A stretch of 5,246 nucleotides of DNA. Origin: Bacillota bacterium (lineage in GTDB: Bacteria; Bacillota_A; Clostridia; Lachnospirales; Bianqueaceae). The DNA is taken from NCBI GenBank assembly GCA_017420625.1, contig JAFOIR010000139.1, positions 1 through 5,246 of the forward strand, in the 5' to 3' direction. The notes below the pieces were generated by a model, which did no database searches, was not told the DNA's origin, and was given only the letters and a program-made list of their open reading frames with translations. The position numbers and the translations under genes are program-made. Shown here piece by piece: positions 1 through 3,566 of the stretch. Numbering within the stretch: position 1 is the first letter of the stretch; each line of letters opens with the position of its first letter.

Positions 1-153
1 CGTATGAAAGTAAGTGATCCCGTCTTGCGCACCATCAGCGAAAAGAAGGCTTCTTTCATCATCTGGATCTTCTGGCAGACTAAAATCGCGAGGGAGCCTA
101 CCTTCACTGTCTAAATTTTCTCTGATAATCGCCAGAATCGGCCTGTCGTACAT
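1..153 (-). CDS. Hypothetical protein, N-terminal 51 residues only
   Basis: The frame opens with ATG at 153 and stays open to the left edge of the window, so only the first 51 residues are visible. A good ribosome binding site (AGGAG, about 6 bases upstream) supports the start. The visible part begins MYDRPILAII, continues with an acidic and proline-containing stretch (RLPRDFSLPEDPDDE), then FADGAQDGITYFHT. There is no signal peptide or membrane segment, so a cytoplasmic protein is likely. I do not recognise the family and assign no function. The gene starts only 14 bases after the stop of the truncated Nudix gene, with its ribosome binding site in that gap, so it is probably the third gene of the same transcript. 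It is not the missing half of the Nudix protein, because it has its own start signals and no Nudix-like sequence. Confidence 0.7.
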   Translation of the reverse strand, partial: MYDRPILAIIRENLDSEGRLPRDFSLPEDPDDERSLLFADGAQDGITYFHT

Positions 154-167
154 GTTTTTCTCCTATA

Positions 168-449
168 CTATTTAGTTTCCGACGTTATTCCCGTCTCCTC
201 TTGAAGTTCTCTTGCGGCACACTCCAAAGGGGACTCGTTTTGAATTGCAGAGCCACCTGCTGTGGCTTCCCACATACCGCCAAAGTGTTTTCGCTTGTCT
301 CTCTGCATCAATAAGTAACTCCCATCCGTGTGTCTTACAATATCATCACAGACGAGATGAAAGGTGCCTTCAGGTATTGCCTCTCCACGAATCAGTGTTA
401 TACCCTGAATCTTTCTGGAATCTTTGTCATATGCATCCCATAATTCCAT
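168..449 (-). CDS. Nudix hydrolase, truncated after the Nudix box
   Basis: The product resembles the Nudix proteins that begin MELWDxYD. With the start used here it is 93 residues, whereas the family is usually about 150 to 200. The Nudix box GX5EX7REUXEEXGU is complete at residues about 66-88 (G, E, then RELQEETGI). The preceding segment (RHTDGSYLLMQRDKRKHFGGMWEATAGG) is the normal first half of the fold. The protein then ends five residues after the box, losing the second half of the fold. A GTG at 455 would add two residues, but the ATG at 449 matches the family start and is better spaced from the AAGGA motif (about 9 bases). The metal-binding motif is intact, but a protein lacking the later strands and helix is unlikely to fold normally. 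It is most likely a decayed gene. It follows the intact Nudix gene by about 50 bases on the same strand. Confidence 0.75.
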   Translation of the reverse strand: MELWDAYDKDSRKIQGITLIRGEAIPEGTFHLVCDDIVRHTDGSYLLMQRDKRKHFGGMWEATAGGSAIQNESPLECAARELQEETGITSETK

Positions 450-499
450 ATCCACGTATCCTTACAGAACCCGATTCGTTAATCAAATGTGATTACAGC

Positions 500-943
500 T
501 TAAAATATATCTTTCCATAAAGCTTCATGTGATCCTGTAAACAGATGAGGTTTCTCTTCGCTTGAAAAGAATTGCAGCTCAAGTGTTTCATTCTGATCAC
601 AGACAAGCTCGCCACTGACAATATGGAGTTCATAGGCAATGACAATACTTTGCGCTTGGTCCCCATTAGGATATATAATATCGAGATCTGTGTAGACCCC
701 AATCAGGTGGCCAATGGAAACATCAAGGCCGGTTTCTTCTTTTACTTCCCTGATCGCTGTCATTTCAGGAGTTTCGCCTGGTTCGATTGCCCCACCGGGA
801 AACCCCCATTTGTTACTGTCACCCCTGCGTTGCAGCAGAACCTTTCCCTGTTCATTAAAGATGCAGCCACCAGCGAAGGTGAGTATGATCTTCTCGTGTC
901 CTACTTTGCTTCTTATCCATCGGATGTAATCTCTTGCTATCAT
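500..943 (-). CDS. Nudix hydrolase (MutT/ADP-ribose pyrophosphatase-like)
   Basis: This is a complete 147-residue Nudix protein of normal family length. Nudix enzymes hydrolyse nucleoside diphosphates linked to another group, using divalent metal bound by the REUXEE glutamates. The box reads G, five residues, E, seven residues, REVKEETGL at residues about 51-73. It is preceded by QRRGDSNKWGFPGG, the usual strand and turn before the box. A later YPNGDQAQ segment (about 91-98) is common in COG1051-type members. These features do not identify the substrate, and an oxidised nucleotide, ADP-ribose or a sugar nucleotide are all possible. No signal peptide is present, so it should be cytosolic. Two adjacent ATG codons (946 and 943) are possible starts. 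AGAGGA lies 3 bases from the first and 6 from the second, so 943 is preferred. It is the first gene of the probable operon and has its own promoter. Confidence 0.9.
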   Translation of the reverse strand: MIARDYIRWIRSKVGHEKIILTFAGGCIFNEQGKVLLQRRGDSNKWGFPGGAIEPGETPEMTAIREVKEETGLDVSIGHLIGVYTDLDIIYPNGDQAQSIVIAYELHIVSGELVCDQNETLELQFFSSEEKPHLFTGSHEALWKDIF

Positions 944-992
944 CATTTATCCTCTTTTTTATTGAAATGGAACATACCGCTTTGTATCTCAG

Positions 993-1021
993 AGTATAAC
1001 ATATTCCAACTTTTAGATAAA
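993..1021 (-). promoter_or_regulatory. Probable promoter of the Nudix operon
   Basis: On the minus strand a -10 box TATACT (998 to 993) is preceded by TG one base upstream, making an extended -10. A weak -35 (TTTATC, 1021 to 1016) lies 17 bases upstream. Transcription would start near 986, giving a leader of about 40 bases before the Nudix start. The -35 is poor, so the extended -10 carries most of the support. Confidence 0.5.
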
Positions 1022-1036
1022 CCCAAATAACAGATC

Positions 1037-1071
1037 GGGACCAATAGATTTAGACCTAAGCCGTTGGTCCC
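1037..1071. repeat. Inverted repeat with 8-bp perfect arms
   Basis: The arms GGGACCAA (1037-1044) and TTGGTCCC (1064-1071) are perfect complements around a 19-base loop. The loop contains a smaller TTAG/CTAA pair. CAGATC occurs at 1031, 1075 and 1081 around it. No T-run follows on either strand, so it is not a typical terminator. It lies upstream of the Nudix promoter and could be a protein-binding site or a hairpin in a read-through transcript. Confidence 0.5.
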
Positions 1072-1183
1072 AATCAGATCCAGATCGACTCAACTAATCT
1101 AAGGATCTTCTCTACCATGATTTCCCGAAATATGCACCCGTTTTAAGCTCCATTTTGACCCCTGGGAGCCCTTCTGGGTCATG

Positions 1184-1199
1184 TTTTGATATATCAAAA
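1184..1199. repeat. Perfect 16-bp palindrome
   Basis: TTTTGATATATCAAAA is a perfect palindrome with no spacer. It lies 4 bases after a GACCC/GGGTC pair (1157-1161 and 1176-1180). It is AT-rich and could be an operator-type site, but no gene start lies next to it. Confidence 0.45.
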
Positions 1200-1219
1200 G
1201 TTATTTTTTTATTCAATGT

Positions 1220-1251
1220 CGCGGAAATGGCTTAAATAAGCCATTTCTGCG
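1220..1251. repeat. Long hairpin, 15-bp stem
   Basis: The core arms GAAATGGCTTA (1224-1234) and TAAGCCATTTC (1237-1247) match perfectly around two bases. The stem extends outward to 1220 and 1251 with a single G-T wobble. It is the strongest stem in the window, but neither strand has a T-run directly after it, so a simple intrinsic terminator is not supported. It lies 34 bases beyond the terminator at 1285-1310, counting in the minus-strand direction. Confidence 0.6.
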
Positions 1252-1284
1252 AAAAGTTTATACAAAATGATACATCAGACAAAC

Positions 1285-1310
1285 AAAAAACCCGCTGTTT
1301 AAGCGGGTTT
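1285..1310 (-). terminator. Intrinsic terminator, minus-strand transcription
   Basis: On the minus strand a perfect 9-bp stem, AAACCCGCT (1310 to 1302) and AGCGGGTTT (1296 to 1288), closes a 5-base loop. The 3' arm runs into six Ts in total (1290 to 1285). On the plus strand the stem is followed by only three Ts. It would end transcripts coming from the lipoprotein gene, whose stop codon lies about 300 bases upstream, and so insulate the Nudix operon. Confidence 0.8.
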
Positions 1311-1399
1311 CAGAGATGAGGCATCGGGGTCTCGAATCGGACTTTAAACGATAAGAAAGTGAGGAAATAAGCGGCTTTCGGCTTCATTAACCCTGATTG

Positions 1400-1417
1400 G
1401 CGTACACAGGTGTACGC
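1400..1417. repeat. 18-bp near-perfect palindrome
   Basis: GCGTACAC (1400-1407) and GTGTACGC (1410-1417) are perfect complements around two bases (AG). The size and tight spacing are typical of a dimeric regulator or recombinase binding site, but no gene start lies close enough to assign a role. Confidence 0.45.
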
Positions 1418-1513
1418 AAGCTTTACTCTGTATTAGCGATCTTCATAATGACCAAGACAAGATTTTACAACGATCATACCATCAATGATCTCATAGACCA
1501 GGCGATTCTAACA

Positions 1514-1591
1514 CCAGTTTGGAGATCACCCGCCTCTCGGTCATTTAAAAGTGGCCGCTACAGTGCCACCTTCAAAATGCCAGTTTGTACC
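1514..1591. repeat. Repeat cluster resembling an IS21-like element end
   Basis: CCAGTTTG occurs twice as a direct repeat (1514-1521 and 1580-1587). Between the copies, TCATTTAAAAGTGGCC (1541-1556) and GCCACCTTCAAAATG (1565-1579) form an imperfect inverted pair. IS21-family ends carry several short internal repeats bound by the transposase, and the TGGCATTTT and GTGGC words here look similar to those of Clostridia IS21 ends as I remember them. No istA or istB coding sequence is visible, so at most a remnant is present. The family assignment is from memory and weak. Confidence 0.3.
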
Positions 1592-1605
1592 GGTTTAGTT
1601 AGACT

Positions 1606-2307
1606 TTATCGTCTTGACCAAAGCAAGTCGGTGAACGATCCAAAGGAAAGATTTTCAGGATCAGTCATAAGAAGATCGGCCTTATAAGAATCGAATGCTT
1701 CCATATTGGGGAAATACAAGCATTCCTTAATCCATAGCAATTTATAATCATCCTGCGTTGCCGATGGCTCTTCAGTTCCTGGCTCAACACAATCAAATAC
1801 AGACACTCCAAACGCATAACTATCTGCAAACCAAAACAGCCCATATTCGGGATAAGAATACCATACACGATCAGGTGCGCCATATCTTTCCAATAAATAG
1901 GCGAGGTCTTGTTCGATCACTTTAATCTTCCTCTTTTCTGATATGGGAATGATCTTACCATCCTCTCGGTGTATCTCGTTGCCGCAGAAGAAGAGGGATA
2001 TCAGATCATAATCTCCCCTAATGGCTAAATAGTCTTTAGCATTCGAAATTTGGAAGCCATCTGTATGTATCTCCTGAAGGCTGATAGGACATGGATACTT
2101 CCCCAATATTGAAAGTTGGCGTTCTGTACTGGCTGGATAAAGGGTATAATCAATTGTTTCAATCCAAGATTCAAGCTCAGGACGATCCTCCCGATAGGGC
2201 TGCGAGGATGAACCATTTTCTGGCACCCTGTGACAGCCAAAGGTAAAAAAAGAGATAATCAATATGATCGCCAGAATAGCTTTCTTTGAAGTAGTGAGAG
2301 AAATCAT
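1606..2307 (-). CDS. Putative lipoprotein of unknown function
   Basis: The product has 233 residues with a lipoprotein-type signal peptide: KK at residues 8-9, a hydrophobic stretch from about 10 to 23, and a lipobox-like TFGC with Cys25 as the expected lipidation site. TFGC departs from the LAGC consensus at -3 and -2, so processing by signal peptidase II is likely rather than certain. The mature part is hydrophilic and rich in aromatic and acidic residues (for example YPEYGLFWFADSYAFG), with no later membrane segment. It should be anchored on the outside of the membrane. I do not recognise a domain. An upstream GTG at 2316 is possible, but it lies inside GGGTGA, the best ribosome binding site, which stands 5 bases from the ATG at 2307. 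That ATG is therefore preferred. The gene ends close to the repeat cluster at 1514-1591. Confidence 0.8.
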   Translation of the reverse strand: MISLTTSKKAILAIILIISFFTFGCHRVPENGSSSQPYREDRPELESWIETIDYTLYPASTERQLSILGKYPCPISLQEIHTDGFQISNAKDYLAIRGDYDLISLFFCGNEIHREDGKIIPISEKRKIKVIEQDLAYLLERYGAPDRVWYSYPEYGLFWFADSYAFGVSVFDCVEPGTEEPSATQDDYKLLWIKECLYFPNMEAFDSYKADLLMTDPENLSFGSFTDLLWSRR

Positions 2308-2312
2308 TTTGT

Positions 2313-2318
2313 TCACCC
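2313..2318 (-). promoter_or_regulatory. Ribosome binding site that decides the lipoprotein start
   Basis: GGGTGA on the minus strand matches the anti-Shine-Dalgarno partner and lies 5 bases before the ATG at 2307. It contains the alternative GTG start at 2316, which has no good ribosome binding site of its own. Confidence 0.55.
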
Positions 2319-2323
2319 GGTTT

Positions 2324-2337
2324 AGTGATAGATCACT
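2324..2337. repeat. Short palindrome at the predicted lipoprotein transcription start
   Basis: AGTGAT and ATCACT form perfect 6-bp arms around two bases, lying over the predicted start site and just upstream of the ribosome binding site. The position suits an operator, but it also encodes the last residues of the toxin remnant and could be chance. Confidence 0.3.
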
Positions 2338-2342
2338 TTTCT

Positions 2343-2348
2343 ATTATA
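2343..2348 (-). promoter_or_regulatory. Consensus -10 box for the lipoprotein gene
   Basis: The minus strand carries a perfect TATAAT, placing a start near 2336 and a leader of about 29 bases. No good -35 is seen at 16 to 18 bases (CTGGCA lies 19 bases upstream). The box falls inside the toxin remnant, over its Val-Tyr-Asn codons, so it may be fortuitous. Confidence 0.35.
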
Positions 2349-2413
2349 AACGAGAGTATCCTGCTGCTGCCAGTATAGGTATTCACCCCATCCATCTCCG
2401 GCAAAACCTATTT

Positions 2414-2473
2414 TCATTCGGCCATTGCCTCCAACTCATCAAGCGCCTTGACTAGGGCGAGGTTCGGTATTAC
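2414..2473 (-). pseudogene. Antitoxin tail fragment (YefM/Phd-like, tentative)
   Basis: Directly upstream of the toxin remnant, a frame ends VKALDELEAMAE and then TGA, overlapping the toxin ATG by 4 bases. Acidic tails of the type ELEAMAE, and this overlap, are common in YefM/Phd-type antitoxins paired with YoeB/Txe toxins. The frame has no start of its own. Upstream it continues out of frame through the end of the AraC gene, so the DNA-binding N-terminal half is absent. The match is short, and the call rests mainly on position and overlap. Coordinates cover the 19 codons I consider plausible, plus the stop. Confidence 0.4.
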
Positions 2474-3432
2474 TCCTTGTCCTGCTTTCCGCGTGCTCTG
2501 CCGGGCGTTGTCCCGTAGACCCGTTTGAAATGCTGAATGAAATTTGCCTCAGTAGAGAATCCGAGCAAAGCGCCGATTTTGTAGGAGGGCAGATCTGTGA
2601 GACGCAACATGGATTCTGCCTGCGACAGGCGGAGGCGGATCATATAGTCATGAGGTGTAAAACCAGTAAACCGTCGAAATTGCCGGATCAGATGATATTT
2701 GCTCATATGAGCGATCTGTGCCAGATCATCCACACTCATATCTTCCGTATAATGTTGGCCGATATATTGCTGGACGGAGGAAATACCCTCCGGAACCGCC
2801 CCCTTCGCCGGCCCGGAAAGGTCTTCGCAAATCATCTTCAGCAAGTCGCCCAGCAGAACGGAGACGGCAAGGTCGCCGGAGGGACTGATCGAAGAATGAG
2901 CCCGCAGAGATTCTTCCAGCACGGATTGAAAACCGTATGGATGTTGCGAGCGAAACAGCGGCGAGGCAGTCTTTATGAACTCTGAATAGAGGTATTCCGT
3001 ATTCCCGCCCCAGATGTGAAGATCACCATGCACCCACAGTTTACCTTCCGTCTTATACCGGTGGGCTTTTCGGCAGTCGATGATAAAGCCTTCTCCTGCG
3101 CGGAGTGTATAGCTTTCCCCTTCATATTCCAGGGATCCGGCGCCGTCATAAGTATAAAGAATCAGAAAAGAGTCATAGCTGTCCCGTTTTGTATAATACT
3201 TCGATCCGCTTTCCATATAGCTGTAAGACTGAATATACGCCAAATGGTTTTTGCGCTCCGGCAGCATAGGCCGAGAAAGCAAATATTGTGTGTCTCCATC
3301 CACCTCATACTCCTGGCGTTCCTGATCCGGCACCTCGTTCTCCCGAATGAATTGTGCGTATGTTTCCGCTTTTCTGACGTCTTCATGACTGTAGCTGCCT
3401 TTCACAAGCTGAAAGGGGATTCTTTCAAACAC
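2470..3432 (-). CDS. AraC-family transcriptional regulator
   Basis: The product has about 320 residues, normal for two-domain AraC regulators. Residues about 80-150 look like the cupin-type sugar-binding domain (GSLEYEGESYTLRAGEGFIIDCRKAHRY, then HGDLHIWGGNTEYLY). Residues about 218-312 form the DNA-binding domain with two helix-turn-helix motifs: one around MSVDDLAQIAHMSKYHL and one around YKIGALLGFSTEANF, followed by the family hallmark FKRVYGTTPG. The frame extends upstream to a TTG at 3456, but GAGGTG lies exactly 6 bases before the GTG at 3432, so that start is preferred. The gene is divergent from the GH78 rhamnosidase, which suggests it senses a rhamnose-containing sugar or rhamnose itself and activates that gene. 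The ligand is inferred from context only. Its 3' end abuts the fossil toxin-antitoxin module and has no terminator of its own. Confidence 0.93.
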   Translation of the reverse strand: MFERIPFQLVKGSYSHEDVRKAETYAQFIRENEVPDQERQEYEVDGDTQYLLSRPMLPERKNHLAYIQSYSYMESGSKYYTKRDSYDSFLILYTYDGAGSLEYEGESYTLRAGEGFIIDCRKAHRYKTEGKLWVHGDLHIWGGNTEYLYSEFIKTASPLFRSQHPYGFQSVLEESLRAHSSISPSGDLAVSVLLGDLLKMICEDLSGPAKGAVPEGISSVQQYIGQHYTEDMSVDDLAQIAHMSKYHLIRQFRRFTGFTPHDYMIRLRLSQAESMLRLTDLPSYKIGALLGFSTEANFIQHFKRVYGTTPGRARGKQDKE

Positions 3433-3438
3433 GACTGC

Positions 3439-3444
3439 CACCTC
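3439..3444 (-). promoter_or_regulatory. Ribosome binding site that decides the AraC start
   Basis: GAGGTG on the minus strand is followed by a 6-base spacer and GTG at 3432. The upstream TTG at 3456 has no comparable site, being preceded by the A-rich leader just after the promoter. Confidence 0.6.
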
Positions 3445-3467
3445 ACAAAACAGCAATTTTTGATAGT

Positions 3468-3496
3468 ATTATAGCAACATAGCAACTGACAATCAA
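3468..3496 (-). promoter_or_regulatory. Promoter of the AraC-family regulator
   Basis: On the minus strand TTGATT (3496 to 3491) and a perfect TATAAT (3473 to 3468) are separated by 17 bases. This puts the transcription start near 3461 and gives a leader of about 29 bases to the GTG at 3432. It is the best sigma-A-type promoter in the window. Confidence 0.75.
3471..3486. repeat. Tandem 8-bp direct repeat over the regulator promoter
   Basis: ATAGCAAC occurs twice with no gap (3471-3478 and 3479-3486). It overlaps the -10 box and fills most of the spacer of the AraC promoter. A protein bound here would block that promoter, so autorepression is plausible. AraC-family proteins often bind direct repeats, but usually with half-sites about one to two helical turns apart rather than abutting. 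Confidence 0.45.
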
Positions 3497-3498
3497 GC

Positions 3499-3519
3499 GA
3501 TCATTTTTGTAAAATGATC
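3499..3519. promoter_or_regulatory. Inverted repeat, candidate operator between divergent genes
   Basis: GATCATTTT (3499-3507) and AAAATGATC (3511-3519) are perfect 9-bp arms around three bases. The site lies immediately upstream of the AraC -35 and 48 bases before the rhamnosidase ATG, so one bound protein could affect both directions. No convincing -35/-10 pair for the rhamnosidase is visible after it, which fits a gene needing an activator. A hairpin role is less likely, since it lies upstream of the AraC transcript. Confidence 0.5.
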
Positions 3520-3566
3520 TTGTAGACTTGGCACTGTTTAAAGAATAACCAGAAAGGCGGGAAAGC

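Larger units (their letters stand above)
947..1605. other. Long intergenic stretch without a supported gene
   Basis: About 660 bases separate the Nudix operon from the lipoprotein gene. A plus-strand frame from 1397 to 1687 is open for 96 codons. It has no recognisable domain, no clear ribosome binding site, and runs into the 3' end of the lipoprotein gene on the other strand, so I do not call it. What the stretch does hold is the Nudix promoter (993-1021), inverted repeats at 1037-1071, 1184-1199, 1220-1251 and 1400-1417, a minus-strand terminator at 1285-1310, and a repeat cluster at 1514-1591 that resembles an insertion sequence end. It reads as decayed or mobile-element-derived sequence. 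Confidence 0.6.
2322..2417 (-). pseudogene. YoeB/Txe-type toxin remnant with internal deletion
   Basis: A 31-codon frame begins MKIGFAGDGWGEYLYWQQQD. This matches the N-terminus of YoeB/Txe toxins of the RelE superfamily, which typically begin MKLxFSxxAWEDYLYWQxxD and are about 85 residues long. YoeB toxins are ribosome-dependent mRNA endonucleases paired with a YefM antitoxin. After residue 20 the sequence jumps to TLVYNRKVIYH and stops. LVY resembles the segment near the end of intact members (RLVYRV), which suggests that about 50 central residues were deleted in frame. The deleted part would include the catalytic Glu46 and Arg65 of E. coli YoeB, so the product should be inactive. The start overlaps the upstream frame's stop as ATGA, as is usual in toxin-antitoxin operons. 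The N-terminal match is clear; the deletion reading is inference. Confidence 0.65.

Noticed and set aside
572..1030. A 152-codon plus-strand frame
   Set aside because: It is antisense to the intact Nudix gene and its promoter; the Nudix box on the other strand decides.
1082..1186. A short minus-strand frame starting MTQKGSQGSKW, followed by SLKRVHISGNHGREDP
   Set aside because: It is about 27 residues with no ribosome binding site and no family that I can name. It may be debris of a mobile element, but I cannot support it.
1321..1341. A tRNA T-arm-like stretch (GGGGTCTCGAATCGG)
   Set aside because: No matching acceptor, anticodon or D arm can be built around it, so it is not a tRNA gene. 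An attachment-site role has no support either.
1397..1687. A plus-strand 96-codon frame
   Set aside because: It crosses the repeat cluster and the 3' end of the lipoprotein gene and lacks a ribosome binding site and any domain. It looks like a chance frame through IS-like sequence.
2530..3474. Two plus-strand frames of about 150 codons (2530-2985 and 3016-3474)
   Set aside because: They are antisense to the AraC gene, which carries clear helix-turn-helix motifs. Neither has a good ribosome binding site or known domain.
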